Shown one piece after another: positions 53,154-62,917 of a stretch of DNA of 64,000 bases. The notes under the pieces were generated by a model. That model did not search any database and was not told the origin of the DNA. It worked only from the letters and a program-made list of their open reading frames with translations. The position numbers and the translations under genes were made by a program. Position 1 is the first letter of the stretch, and each line of letters opens with the position of its first letter. The stretch spans positions 2,520,001 through 2,584,000 of the forward strand of contig NZ_JAYMGI010000002.1 of the NCBI RefSeq assembly GCF_035825295.1, read 5' to 3'. The DNA is from Actinacidiphila sp. DG2A-62. Lineage in GTDB: Bacteria; Actinomycetota; Actinomycetes; Streptomycetales; Streptomycetaceae.

Positions 53154-53867
53154 GTGGACGTCGTGGAATTCTTCCGGGAGTTCGAACCCCCGGCGCCGCG
53201 TCCGCGGATGAGGCGGGCGCCCCGGAGGGCGTGGCACCAACCGGACAACATGATGCCGTCCGCGGTCCCCGCGCAGGCGCTGCTGCTGCGGACGCCCGGC
53301 GCGGCAGTGTGGCTGGGCCTGGTGCGGGCGTACCCGAACGGCTTCGAGTGCACGCTGCGGGTCCTGCGCCGCGGCGGGGACGCGGAGGACGAGGTGCGGC
53401 CGGGGTTCCGCCGGGACCCCGACCCCTTCGCGAACGGGCTGCGGCTGGGCGTCGGCTACCCGGACGGCAGGCGCGGCGTGGCGGGCGACCGCCTGCGGCA
53501 GGCGCAGGCGCTCCAGGACGCCGACGAGGAGACGCTGCGGGTCCTGCCGGCGAGCGCGGGCGGGAACATGGCGCGCTGGGACGCGGAACTGTGGATCACG
53601 CCGCTGCCGCCGGCCGGGCCGGTCACGGTGGTGGCGGTGTGGCCCGAGGTCGGCATTGCCGACGAACAGCACGCCGTGCTGGACGGCACGCAGATCCGCG
53701 CGGCGGGTGAGCGTGCCGTGCCGCTGTGGCCGGAGGAGGGGCTCGCCGAGGACGCACCGGCGGTGTCGGTGCGCGCGCTCGTGGTGGACGGGGACGGTCC
53801 GGCCGACGACGCGGGGGCTGAGGGCGAGACGTCTGGCGGCGGGGCGGGCGGTGTCACGCGGGGGTGA
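53154..53867 (+). CDS. conserved hypothetical protein
   Basis: 237 residues: MDVVEFFREFEPPAPRPRMR, then a beta-rich body (AAVWLGLVRAYPNGFECTLR, ELWITPLPPAGPVTVVAVWP) and an acidic Gly/Ala tail. The body resembles a widespread Streptomyces protein family without known function. A GTG at 53154 is used; the gap to the previous gene is 72 bp and they may share a transcript. It overlaps the OsmC gene by 14 bp at the 3' ends. Confidence 0.65.
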   Translation: MDVVEFFREFEPPAPRPRMRRAPRRAWHQPDNMMPSAVPAQALLLRTPGAAVWLGLVRAYPNGFECTLRVLRRGGDAEDEVRPGFRRDPDPFANGLRLGVGYPDGRRGVAGDRLRQAQALQDADEETLRVLPASAGGNMARWDAELWITPLPPAGPVTVVAVWPEVGIADEQHAVLDGTQIRAAGERAVPLWPEEGLAEDAPAVSVRALVVDGDGPADDAGAEGETSGGGAGGVTRG

Positions 53868-54342
53868 CGGTGATCGTCGGCTCGTGGTCCACCGGGAAGT
53901 CGACCGAGTTCGCGATGAAGCACAGGCGGTGGGCCCGCTCGTGGAGGGTCCGCGCCTTCTCGGCCATCTCGGGGGACGCCACGGTGACCTCCGGGCGCAG
54001 CAGAGCGCGGGTGAAGTGGCCGCCGCCGTCCGGGGTCTCCTCCATCGTGCCGGTGGCGCGGTCGGTGTAGGCGGTGACGACGACGCCGCTGATCGCGCAC
54101 ACGTGCAGGTAGGAGAGCATGTGGCACTGCGAGAGCGAGGCGAGCAGCAGCTGCTCGGGGTTCCAGCGGTCGGCGTCGCCGTGGAAGTGGGGGTCGGCCG
54201 AGCCCGGGATGGCGGGCGCGCCACCGGGCGTGGCGGCGATCTCGTGGGTGCGCCGGTAGGAGCGGTAGGTGGCGGTCCCCTCCCCCGCGTTCCCGGTCCA
54301 CACGACCTCGGTCTCGTAGGTGTGCGCGCGCGCTGACGCCAT
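53854..54342 (-). CDS. OsmC-family peroxiredoxin
   Basis: 162 residues from an ATG behind GGAGGAGGG. Both conserved cysteines of OsmC/Ohr proteins are present: LLASLSQCHMLSYLHVCAIS and HERAHRLCFIANSVDFPVDH. The Gly-rich loop HFHGDADRWNPEQLLLASLS precedes the first. These proteins reduce organic hydroperoxides. Three further Cys residues are seen. Upstream of it on the same strand lies an isochorismatase-like gene, 137 bp away. Confidence 0.9.
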   Translation of the reverse strand: MASARAHTYETEVVWTGNAGEGTATYRSYRRTHEIAATPGGAPAIPGSADPHFHGDADRWNPEQLLLASLSQCHMLSYLHVCAISGVVVTAYTDRATGTMEETPDGGGHFTRALLRPEVTVASPEMAEKARTLHERAHRLCFIANSVDFPVDHEPTITVTPA

Positions 54343-54479
54343 TCGCGATCCCTCCTCCTGCTCCGGCCTGCCCGCGCCCGCCGGCCTGCCTCCGTCTGCT
54401 GCCGGTGCAACCCTGCCAGACGCCGGCCGCCGCGCCCGGCCGGGCCCGCGCCGCGGCAGCCGCGTCGCGCCGGCGAGGG

Positions 54480-55151
54480 TCAGCGCCCGGTCAGCTCCCT
54501 GAGGGTGGTCACCGTGGCGAAGCGGCCGGCCAGGGCGTAGCGGGTGCGTTCGATCACCTCGGCGGGCTGGAGGGTGCGGGGGTCGGCGAGCACCTCGGCG
54601 AGCGGCCGGCCGGCGGGCGCGTCGGGGTGCGCGATGGGCTCGGTGGCGCACGCGTCGAGCACGACCGTGGCCTCGTAGCCGAGGTCGGAGGCGAGCCGGG
54701 AGGTGGTCTCGACGCACTGCTCGGTGCGCACGCCGCAGGTGATCACCGCGCGCACGCCGTGCGCCGTGAGGATCTGCTGCAGGTTGGTGGTGGTGAACGC
54801 GTTGTGCGAGGTCTTGGTCAACAGCGGTTCGCCCTCGGCGGGTTCGAGCCCGTCCATCAGCCGTACGTGGCCGAGCGCGGGGTCGAAGACGGTGCCGGAG
54901 CCCGGCTCCGCGTGCAGCACCCACACCACGAGGTGGCCGCTGTCACGGGCGTGGGCGACCAGGGCGGCCACCGCGGTGGCGACCTCGGGGTCGGACGCGG
55001 CCCGCCAGCTCTCCCGCTGCCGGAAGGACTCCTGGACGTCGATGACGAGCAGCGCGGTACGGGGGCCGGAGGCGTCGGGGGTGCCCGGGGCGTGCGGGGC
55101 GGGCGAAGCGTCCGGCGCGTCCGGCGCGGGCTGCGGAGTGGTGGTGGTCAT
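54480..55151 (-). CDS. isochorismatase-family cysteine hydrolase
   Basis: 223 residues. The catalytic triad of the family is visible: Asp in TALLVIDVQESFRQRESW, Lys in EPLLTKTSHNAFTTTNL and Cys in VITCGVRTEQCVETTSRLAS. The N-terminal 30 residues are Pro/Ala-rich and probably disordered. Start at ATG 55151; a longer frame to 55265 runs through GC-rich sequence without a ribosome site. The substrate could be an amide or a hydroxamate. It is divergent from nirB. Confidence 0.88.
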   Translation of the reverse strand: MTTTTPQPAPDAPDASPAPHAPGTPDASGPRTALLVIDVQESFRQRESWRAASDPEVATAVAALVAHARDSGHLVVWVLHAEPGSGTVFDPALGHVRLMDGLEPAEGEPLLTKTSHNAFTTTNLQQILTAHGVRAVITCGVRTEQCVETTSRLASDLGYEATVVLDACATEPIAHPDAPAGRPLAEVLADPRTLQPAEVIERTRYALAGRFATVTTLRELTGR

Positions 55152-55373
55152 GCCCCGATCCTGGCCGGTGGGCGCGCGTGCGCACAGGCACGATCGGGTC
55201 CGGGTGCGGAACGATCGGGACACGGCAGGCGCGGGGCGGCGGGGGGCGGGGCCGGCGCGGGGCACGGGAGGCGGGTCCGGCGCGGGGCGCGAGCGGGCGG
55301 GTCCGGCGCGGGAGGGCTGGTCCGTGCGCGCCGCACACGCTCACACCCGCCGCCGTGCGGCGATGAGCGCACC

Positions 55374-55411
55374 GTTGCCGCCGGGAAACGGCGGGGATGC
55401 GGCCGGGAAAC
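55374..55411 (+). promoter_or_regulatory. tandem GlnR-box-like sites upstream of nirB
   Basis: Two half-site pairs GTTGC-n6-GAAAC (55374-55389) and GATGC-n6-GAAAC (55396-55411). The two GAAAC elements are exactly 22 bp apart, as in GlnR binding sites (GTnAC-n6-GaAAc). They end 23 bp before the nirB ATG. GlnR is the nitrogen regulator known to control nirB in streptomycetes. Confidence 0.65.
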
Positions 55412-55434
55412 AGCGCCCCCGCACGCTGACGGCC

Positions 55435-58002
55435 ATGGACACGCAAGCGAACGCGACGATCGTCCTGGTCGGCCACGGCATGGTGGGCCAGCGGTTCCTG
55501 GAGGCGCTGGCCGAGCAGGGCGTGACGCCCGCCGCGCGCGTGGTGGTGCTGTGCGAGGAGCCCCGGCCGGCGTACGACCGCGTCCACCTGACCTCGTACT
55601 TCTCGCAGGGCGCGAGCCCGCAGGACCTGGACCTGACCGATCACGCGGCGCTGGCCGCGCACGGCGTGGAACTGCACGTCGGGGACCCGGCGGTCGCGGT
55701 GGACCTGGACTCCCGCACGGTGACGGCCCGTTCGGGGCTGACGGTCGGCTACGACACGCTGGTGCTGGCGACCGGCTCGTACCCGTTCGTCCCGCCGGTG
55801 CCGGGGCGGGACGCCGAGGGCTGCTTCGTGTACCGCACGATCGAGGACGTGCTGGCGATCGAGGCGTACGCGAAGGACGCGGAGCGCGGCGCGGTGGTCG
55901 GCGGCGGGCTGCTCGGCCTGGAGGCGGCGGGCGCGCTGCGGGGGCTCGGACTGGACACGCACGTCGTGGAGTTCGCGCCGCGGCTGATGCCGGCGCAGGT
56001 CGACGAGGGCGGCGGCGCGGCGCTGCGCGGCCGGGTCGAGGGCCTGGGCGTGGCGGTGCGCACCGGCGTCGGCACGCAGGAGATCACCGCGGGCCCGGAC
56101 GGCCGGGTCACCGGCATGCGGTTGACCGACGGCTCCGAACTGCCCGTGGACATGGTGGTGTTCTCCGCCGGGGTGCGCCCGCGCGACCAACTGGCCCGTG
56201 ACTGCGGCCTGGTGGTGGGCGAGCGCGGCGGTGTGGTGGTCGACGCGTCGTGCCGCACGTCGGACCCCGCGGTGTTCGCGATCGGCGAGTGCGCGCTCGC
56301 CGCCGACGGCCGGGTGTACGGGCTGGTCGCCCCCGGCTACGAGATGGCGCAGACCGTCGCCCGCACGCTGGCCGGCGGTTCGGCCGCCTTCACCGGCGCC
56401 GACCTGTCGACGAAGCTGAAGCTGCTGGGTGTGGACGTGGCGTCGTTCGGCGACGCGCACGGCGCCGCGGAGGGCGCGGCCGACGTGCTGTACAGCGACG
56501 CGCGGGCGGGCGTCTACCGCAAGCTGGTGGTCGGCGGCGACGGGACGCTGCTGGGCGGCGTGCTGGTCGGGGACAGCTCCTCGTACGAGGTGCTGCGTCC
56601 GCTGGCCGGCTCGGTGCCGCCGGTGCCGGCCGAGCAGTTGGTGCTGCCGGCGGGCGCGGGGGCGCCGGCGCCGCTGGGGCCCGCCGCGCTGCCGGACTCC
56701 GCGGTGGTGTGCAGTTGCCACCACGTGACGAAGGGGGCGATCCGGGCCGCGGTCGCCGAGCAGGGCTGCGGCTCGGCCGCGGAGGTGCGCGGCTGCACCC
56801 GGGCCGGCACCGGCTGCGGCTCCTGCGTGAAGGTGCTCGGGCAACTGGTGGACGCGGAGCTGGAGGCGTCCGGCATTGAGGTGGACAAGGGCTTGTGCGG
56901 CTGCTTCGCGCTCACCCGCGCGGAGTTGTACGAGATCGTGCTCGCGCTGCGGATCACCTCCTACCGCGAACTGCTGCGCCGGCACGGCCGGGAGGGCGCG
57001 CGGGACGGCGAGGGCTGCGAGGTGTGCAAGCCGGCCGTCGCCTCGGTGATCGCCTCGCTGGCCCCGGCGATCGGCGCGAGCGGGCACGTGCTGGACGGCG
57101 AGCAGGCGGCGTTGCAGGACACCAACGACCACTTCCTGGCCAACATGCAGAAGAACGGCTCCTATTCGGTGGTGCCGCGCATCCCCGGCGGCGAGATCAC
57201 CCCGGAGAAGCTGATCGTGATCGGCGAGGTGGCACGGGACTTCGGGCTCTACACGAAGATCACCGGCGGCCAGCGGATCGACCTGTTCGGCGCGCGGGTC
57301 GAGCAACTGCCGCTGATCTGGACCCGGTTGGTGGACGCGGGCTTCGAGTCGGGGCACGCGTACGGCAAGTCGCTGCGGACGGTGAAGTCCTGCGTGGGCT
57401 CGTCCTGGTGCCGCTACGGGGTGCAGGACAGCGTGCGGATGGCGATCAACCTGGAGCTGCGCTACCGCGGCCTGCGCTCGCCGCACAAGCTCAAGTCGGC
57501 GGTGTCCGGGTGCGCCCGCGAGTGCGCGGAGGCGCGGTCCAAGGACTTCGGGGTGATCGCCACGGCCAACGGCTGGAACCTCTACGTCGGCGGCAACGGC
57601 GGCGCGACCCCGCGGCACGCGGACCTGCTCGCGCAGGACCTGTCCGACGCGGAACTGGTCCGGCTCATCGACCGGTTCCTGATGTTCTACATCCGCACCG
57701 CGGACCGGCTGGAGCGCACCAGCGTGTGGCTGGAGCGGCTGCCCGGCGGCCTGGAGCACGTACGGGACGTGGTGGTGCACGACTCGCTGGGCATCTGCGC
57801 GGAGCTGGAGGAGCTGATGGTCGGGCACGTGGCCGGCTACCGCGACGAGTGGGCGGACACCGTGAACGACCCCGAGCGGCTGCGCCGGTTCGTCTCCTTC
57901 GTCAACGCGCCCGACACCCCCGACCCGACGGTCCGCTTCGTCGCGGAGCGCGACCAGATCAAGCCCGAGCCGGTGCTGGTGCCGGTCCTGACGAAGAGGT
58001 GA
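55435..58002 (+). CDS. nirB: NADH-dependent nitrite reductase large subunit
   Basis: 855 residues. FAD/NAD domain: IVLVGHGMVGQRFLEALAEQ and AVVGGGLLGLEAAGALRGLG. BFD-type [2Fe-2S] segment: VVCSCHHVTKGAIRAAVAEQ with CTRAGTGCGSC. The sirohaem/[4Fe-4S] ligands are Cys pairs CVGSSWC and CAREC in SLRTVKSCVGSSWCRYGVQD and SAVSGCARECAEARSKDFGV. The enzyme reduces nitrite to ammonia in the cytoplasm with NirD. Start at ATG 55435 after the GlnR-like sites. The gene appears complete. Confidence 0.95.
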   Translation: MDTQANATIVLVGHGMVGQRFLEALAEQGVTPAARVVVLCEEPRPAYDRVHLTSYFSQGASPQDLDLTDHAALAAHGVELHVGDPAVAVDLDSRTVTARSGLTVGYDTLVLATGSYPFVPPVPGRDAEGCFVYRTIEDVLAIEAYAKDAERGAVVGGGLLGLEAAGALRGLGLDTHVVEFAPRLMPAQVDEGGGAALRGRVEGLGVAVRTGVGTQEITAGPDGRVTGMRLTDGSELPVDMVVFSAGVRPRDQLARDCGLVVGERGGVVVDASCRTSDPAVFAIGECALAADGRVYGLVAPGYEMAQTVARTLAGGSAAFTGADLSTKLKLLGVDVASFGDAHGAAEGAADVLYSDARAGVYRKLVVGGDGTLLGGVLVGDSSSYEVLRPLAGSVPPVPAEQLVLPAGAGAPAPLGPAALPDSAVVCSCHHVTKGAIRAAVAEQGCGSAAEVRGCTRAGTGCGSCVKVLGQLVDAELEASGIEVDKGLCGCFALTRAELYEIVLALRITSYRELLRRHGREGARDGEGCEVCKPAVASVIASLAPAIGASGHVLDGEQAALQDTNDHFLANMQKNGSYSVVPRIPGGEITPEKLIVIGEVARDFGLYTKITGGQRIDLFGARVEQLPLIWTRLVDAGFESGHAYGKSLRTVKSCVGSSWCRYGVQDSVRMAINLELRYRGLRSPHKLKSAVSGCARECAEARSKDFGVIATANGWNLYVGGNGGATPRHADLLAQDLSDAELVRLIDRFLMFYIRTADRLERTSVWLERLPGGLEHVRDVVVHDSLGICAELEELMVGHVAGYRDEWADTVNDPERLRRFVSFVNAPDTPDPTVRFVAERDQIKPEPVLVPVLTKR

Positions 58003-58006
58003 CCTG

Positions 58007-58395
58007 ATGACGACTGCGACGAGCGAGATCACGGCGGCGGCCAGCTGGCGGGCGGCCGGACGGCCGCCGCCGGGTGGGTCGAACTGCGCACCGCGCAGGG
58101 GTGGTTGCCGGTGTGCGCGGTGGACGCGCTGGAGCCCGGGCGGGGCGTGGCGGCGCTGCTGCCGGGCGGCGGGCAGGCGGCGGTGTTCCGCGACGGCGCG
58201 GGCGGGGTCTACGCGATCGGCAACGTGGACCCGTTCACCGGGGCGGGGGTGCTGGCGCACGGCCTCCTCGGCTCGGCGGCCGGGCGCTGCTACGTGGCCT
58301 CGCCGCTGCTGAAGCAGCGCTTCGACCTCGCGGACGGCCGCTGCCTGGACGACGAGGCGGTCGCCGTCCCGGCGTACGAGGTCCGCCTGGTCTGA
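58007..58395 (+). CDS. nirD: nitrite reductase small subunit, with an apparent frameshift near its start
   Basis: A Rieske-like NirD body is clear: GWVELRTAQGWLPVCAVDAL, GVYAIGNVDPFTGAGVLAHG and LLKQRFDLADGRCLDDEAVA, ending at 58395. It lacks the Cys/His iron ligands, as NirD proteins do. The natural start MTTATSEITAAASWRAAGR (ATG 58007, four bases after nirB) is in another frame, so one base seems missing between about 58040 and 58080. The only in-frame start is a TTG at 58105. Either an error or a disrupted N-terminus. Confidence 0.75.
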
Positions 58396-58424
58396 GCCCC
58401 CGATCGGGCGTGGCCTCCAGCCCT

Positions 58425-59502
58425 CTAGAGCGGGGCCGCGCTGCTGGCGCGCTCGACGAGCCGGGTGGCGAGGTCCACCCGGAGGGTGCCCGGCTGCCGT
58501 CCCCGGCTGAGGTCGAGCACCAGCCGCGCCGCGGCCTCGGCCATCTCGGTGAGCGGCTGCCGCACCGTGGTCAGCGGCGGACTGATCCACCGCGCCAGCG
58601 GCAGGTCGTCGAAGCCGACCACGCTCAGGTCGTGCGGCACGCGCAGCCCCAACTCCCGCGCGGCCTCGTAGAGTCCGAGCGCCTGGAGGTCGTTGCCGGT
58701 GAAGATCGCGGTGGGCCGGTCGGGCATCTGCAGCAGCGCGAGCCCCTCGGTGTAGCCGGCCTCGTAGTGGAACGTGCCGTTTTTGACCAGCGCCGGGTCG
58801 TAGGCGACGCCCGCGGTCTCCAGCGCCGCCCGGTAGCCGTCGACGCGGGCGCGGCTGCACATGATGCCGACGGGACCGGCGATCACGCCGATCCTGCGGT
58901 GGCCGAGTTCCAGCAGGTGGCGGGTCGCGGCGACGCCGCCCTGCCAGTTGGTCGCGCCGATCGCGGGCACGTCGTCGCCGGGGTCGCCGGCCGGGTCGAG
59001 CACCACGAACGGGATGTCGCGGCTGGTGAGTTGGGCGCGCTGGGCCGGGTCGAGGTCGGACAGCACGAGGATCACGCCGGTGGGCCGGCGGGCGAGCACG
59101 CCGTCGACCCAGGTCTGGCCGGGGGTGAGGCCAGGCGGACTCCGAGAGCACCACGCTCAGGCTCTCCTGGCGGGCCACGTTCTCCACGCCGCGGATGACC
59201 TCCATCGCCCAGGAACTCTCCAGTTCGTGGAAGACCAGGTCGAGCAGCGGCGCGGGCTGCACACTGCCGCGGCGGCGCTGGTAGCCGTGCCGGCGCAGCA
59301 GCTCCTCCACCCGGCTGCGGGTGGCGGGGGCGACGTCGCCGCGGCCGTTGAGGACCTTGGAGACCGTCGGCGCCGACACGCCCGCCGCCCGGGCGATCTC
59401 GGCGAGCGTCGCCGCGCCGTCGGCGGACCGCGTACCGCCGCTGCCGTCGGCGGCCTTCGCCGGCTCCTCGTCGCGTGGCTGCTCAACGCTGCTGGCACTC
59501 AT
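58425..59502 (-). pseudogene. LacI-family transcriptional regulator with an apparent frameshift
   Basis: ATG 59502 opens a Ser/Glu-rich tail, then the LacI helix-turn-helix (TLAEIARAAGVSAPTVSKVL, NGRGDVAPATRSRVEELLRR). At about 59133 the frame shifts, and the sugar-binding domain continues in another frame to 58425 (LARRPTGVILVLSDLDPAQR, HRRIGVIAGPVGIMCSRARV, DLSVVGFDDLPLARWISPPL). Repaired length is about 358 residues, normal. It faces nirD tail to tail. The targets are unknown; the CpG-centred site at 8894 shows such sites occur but is not linked to this gene. Confidence 0.82.
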
Positions 59503-59554
59503 GCCAGCGATCGTATCCGTGCCGCCCGCGCGGCCCGCCCGGGGACGCGAGGTG

Positions 59555-59593
59555 CCCGGGGGCCCGCGCGTGCACGAGGCGCGGGCCCCCGGG
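59555..59593 (-). terminator. perfect 15-bp hairpin downstream of ppdK
   Basis: Arms CCCGGGGGCCCGCGC (59555-59569) and GCGCGGGCCCCCGGG (59579-59593), nine-base loop. It starts 95 bp after the ppdK stop. No T-run; such GC-rich hairpins are common terminators in actinomycetes. Confidence 0.65.
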
Positions 59594-59687
59594 CGGGGGT
59601 GGGCCGGAGCCGGCCCGCCGGGCGGTGAGGGTTGGGGCCCCAGGGCAAGGGCCGCCGCCGGCGGGCCGGTCCGGCCCGGTCAGGTGG

Positions 59688-62417
59688 TCATCGGGTGGCC
59701 GCCGCGTTCGCCGCGCGGCCGGCCTCCAGGCGGGCGACCGGGATGCGGAAGGGCGAGCAGGAGACGTAGTCCAGGCCCGCGTCGTGGAAGAAGTGCACCG
59801 ACTCCGGGTCGCCGCCGTGCTCGCCGCACACGCCGAGCTTGAGGTCGGGGCGGGTGGCCCGGCCGGCCTCGGCGGCGGCGCGGACCAGCGAGCCGACGCC
59901 GTCCCGGTCGATGGTCTCGAACGGGGAGACGCCGAAGATGCCCTTCTCCAGGTAGGCGGTGAAGAAGCTGGCCTCCACGTCGTCGCGGGAGAAGCCCCAC
60001 ACGGTCTGGGTCAGGTCGTTGGTGCCGAAGGAGAAGAACTGCGCGGCCTCGGCGATCTGCCCGGCGGTCAGCGCGGCCCGCGGCAGCTCGATCATCGTGC
60101 CGATCGGCAGCCGCAGCCGGGTCCCGGTGGCCCGCTCGACCTCGGCGATCACCGCGTCGGCCTCGTCGCGGACGATCTCCAGCTCCTGCACGGTGCCGAC
60201 CAGCGGGATCATGATCTCCGGTCGCGGGTCGCCCTTGGCGGCCAGGCGGTGCGCCGCGGCCTCGGCGATCGCGCGGACCTGCATCGCGAACAGGCCCGGC
60301 ACGACCAGGCCCAGGCGCACCCCGCGCAGGCCCAGCATCGGGTTCTGCTCGTGCAGCTTGTGCACCGCCTGCAGCAGCCGCAGGTCGTTCTCGTTCTCGT
60401 CCTCGCGCGCCTCGGCGAGCGCCACCCGCACCGACAACTCCGTGATGTCGGGCAGGAACTCGTGCAGCGGCGGGTCCAGCAGCCGCACCGTCACGGGAAG
60501 TCCGTCCATCGCCTCGAACAGCTCGATGAAGTCGGCCCTCTGCAGCGGCAGCAGCGCGCCGAGGGCCTTGTCCCGCTCGGCGTCGGTGTCGGCGAGGATC
60601 AAGTGCTCGACCAGTTCCCGGCGTTCGCCGAGGAACATGTGCTCGGTGCGGCACAGTCCGATTCCCTGGGCGCCGAACCGCCGTGCCCGCAGGGCGTCTT
60701 CGGCGTTGTCGGCGTTCGCCCGCACCCGCAGCCGGCGCACCCGGTCGGCGTAGGCCATGATCCGGTGCACGGCGCGCACGAGTTCGTCGGCCTCCTCGGC
60801 GCCGGCGTGCATCCGGCCCTCGAAGTACTCGACCACCGGGGACGGCACCACCGGCACCTCCCCGGTGTAGACCTTGCCGGTGGAGCCGTCGATGGAGACC
60901 AGGTCGCCCTCCTCCAGCACCACCGGCGCGCCGTCCGGGCCGGTGGCGGTCAGCCGGCGCCGCTTGGTGTCGACCTCCAGCTCCTCCGCGCCGCACACGC
61001 AGGTCTTGCCCATGCCGCGGGCGACCACGGCGGCGTGCGAGGTCTTGCCGCCGCGGGAGGTGAGGATGCCCTCGGCGGCGATCATCCCGTTGAGGTCGTC
61101 GGGGTTGGTCTCGCGGCGGATCAGGATGACCTTCTCGCCCGAGCGCGACCACTTGACCGCGGTGTAGGAGTCGAAGACCGCCTTGCCGACCGCCGCGCCG
61201 GGCGAGGCCGCGATGCCCCAGCCGATCCTGCGCACGCCGGCCGCTCCGGCCTCGGCGTCGTCGAAGCGCGGGAACATCAGCTGCGCCAACTGCCCGCCGC
61301 TGACCCGCCGCAGCGCCTCCGCCTCGTCGATCAGGCCCTGGTCGACCAGTTGCACGGCGATGCGGAACGCGGCCGCCGCGGTGCGCTTGCCGACCCGGGT
61401 CTGCAGCATCCACAGCCGGCCGCGCTCGATGGTGAACTCGATGTCGCACAGGTCCTTGTAGTGCGTCTCCAGCGTCTCCATGATCGACAGCAGCTGGTCG
61501 TAGGACGCCTTGTCGATGCGTTCGAGCTCGGCGAGCGGCACGGTGTTGCGGATGCCGGCCACGACGTCCTCGCCCTGCGCGTTCTGCAGGTAGTCGCCGT
61601 AGACGCCCTGGTGCCCGGTGGCCGGGTCGCGGGTGAAGGCGACGCCGGTGCCGGAGTCGGCGCCGAGGTTGCCGAAGACCATCGAGCAGATGTTGACGGC
61701 GGTGCCGAGGTCGCCGGGGATGCGCTCCTGGCGGCGGTAGAGCGCGGCCCGCTCGGTGTTCCAGGAGTCGAAGACCGCGCGCACCGCGAGGTCCATCTGC
61801 TCGCGCGGCTCCTGCGGGAACCCCCGGCCGGCCTCCCGGGCGACGATCGCCTTGAACTCCTCGACGAGCGCGCGCAGGCAGGCGGCGTCCAGGTCCAGGT
61901 CGCTGGCCGCGCCGCGGTCCCGCTTGGCCCGCTCCAGCGCGTCCTCGAACAGCTCGCCGGGCACGCCCAGCACCGTCGCGCCGAACATCTGGACCAGCCG
62001 GCGGTAGGAGTCCCAGGCGAACCGCTCGTCGCCGGCCTGCTCGGCCAGGCCCGCGACCGAGGCGTCGGACAGGCCGACGTTGAGGACGGTGTCCATCATG
62101 CCGGGCATGGAGAACTTCGCGCCGGAGCGCACCGACACCAGCAGCGGGTCGGCGGGCGCGCCCAGCTTGCGGCCCATCCGCTGCTCCAGCGCGTCGAGGT
62201 GCGCACTCACCTCGTCGCGCAGCGCGGGCGGCTCCTGGCCGGACTCCAGATAGACCTTGCACGCCTCGGTGGTGATGGTGAAGCCGGGCGGGACCGGCAG
62301 CCCGAGGTTGGTCATCTCGGCGAGGTTGGCCCCCTTGCCGCCGAGCAGGTCCTTCAGGTCCTTGTTGCCCTCAGTGAAGTCGTAGACGAACTTCTGCTTC
62401 TTCTGACGTCCCGCCAC
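59688..62417 (-). CDS. ppdK: pyruvate, phosphate dikinase
   Basis: 909 residues from GTG 62417 with GGAG upstream. ATP-grasp domain (KQKFVYDFTEGNKDLKDLLG, LVSVRSGAKFSMPGMMDTVL), phosphohistidine domain with the catalytic His in SRGGKTSHAAVVARGMGKTC, and PEP-binding barrel ending LKLGVCGEHGGDPESVHFFH with the catalytic Cys. The enzyme interconverts PEP and pyruvate with ATP and phosphate. Length and domain order are complete. Followed by a strong hairpin; 185 bp from the regulator gene. Confidence 0.96.
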   Translation of the reverse strand: MAGRQKKQKFVYDFTEGNKDLKDLLGGKGANLAEMTNLGLPVPPGFTITTEACKVYLESGQEPPALRDEVSAHLDALEQRMGRKLGAPADPLLVSVRSGAKFSMPGMMDTVLNVGLSDASVAGLAEQAGDERFAWDSYRRLVQMFGATVLGVPGELFEDALERAKRDRGAASDLDLDAACLRALVEEFKAIVAREAGRGFPQEPREQMDLAVRAVFDSWNTERAALYRRQERIPGDLGTAVNICSMVFGNLGADSGTGVAFTRDPATGHQGVYGDYLQNAQGEDVVAGIRNTVPLAELERIDKASYDQLLSIMETLETHYKDLCDIEFTIERGRLWMLQTRVGKRTAAAAFRIAVQLVDQGLIDEAEALRRVSGGQLAQLMFPRFDDAEAGAAGVRRIGWGIAASPGAAVGKAVFDSYTAVKWSRSGEKVILIRRETNPDDLNGMIAAEGILTSRGGKTSHAAVVARGMGKTCVCGAEELEVDTKRRRLTATGPDGAPVVLEEGDLVSIDGSTGKVYTGEVPVVPSPVVEYFEGRMHAGAEEADELVRAVHRIMAYADRVRRLRVRANADNAEDALRARRFGAQGIGLCRTEHMFLGERRELVEHLILADTDAERDKALGALLPLQRADFIELFEAMDGLPVTVRLLDPPLHEFLPDITELSVRVALAEAREDENENDLRLLQAVHKLHEQNPMLGLRGVRLGLVVPGLFAMQVRAIAEAAAHRLAAKGDPRPEIMIPLVGTVQELEIVRDEADAVIAEVERATGTRLRLPIGTMIELPRAALTAGQIAEAAQFFSFGTNDLTQTVWGFSRDDVEASFFTAYLEKGIFGVSPFETIDRDGVGSLVRAAAEAGRATRPDLKLGVCGEHGGDPESVHFFHDAGLDYVSCSPFRIPVARLEAGRAANAAATR

Positions 62418-62917
62418 GGGTCTTCGACTCCTCGCCGTCCGCACGCACCGCGCTGCCCTGACGGCGGGGAGCGTACCCATCTCCAAGGCTCCGCAGTACG
62501 TCCATCACCACGACACACGGCCGCAACCGCCCATCTGCCGACGGATCGAAAGTGCGCGGCGCAGCGGCGGCGGAGGGCCGTCCGTTCACGAGTCGAACGC
62601 AGCGCGGCGCACGGCGGGCCAGGACAGCGTTTTCCGTCACCCAGTGTCACGGCGGACGGTGGTTCATGGAGGCGGCGGACTGCTACGGACCGGGGTTTCA
62701 TTCGAGAGGTGCAGCGCTCGCATGTGCGCTCATCTGAGCGCAAGAGGTATCAAGCGTGGCATGAATCACGTACTCCGTACGGCGTACACGGACAGGCCTC
62801 ACCCCTCGGACGAGGGACGCGCGGAGACGCGGCGACCCGAAGGCGCGGGGCCGCGGAGACCCCAAGGCGCGAAGACGGGAAGGCGCGAAGGCGCGGAGAC
62901 GCGAAGGCGGGCCCGGC
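62418..62917. other. 500-bp gap between ppdK and dus
   Basis: No supported gene. At 62817-62912 short direct repeats of the type GGAGACGCGAAGGCG occur several times (units of 14-19 bp). The rest shows no element I can name beyond a likely promoter region for ppdK. Confidence 0.45.

Noticed and set aside
54943..59502. 1519-codon minus-strand frame across nirB and nirD
   Set aside because: It is antisense to nirB and has an Arg/His/Gly composition typical of shadow frames; only its first part, the LacI N-terminus, is real.
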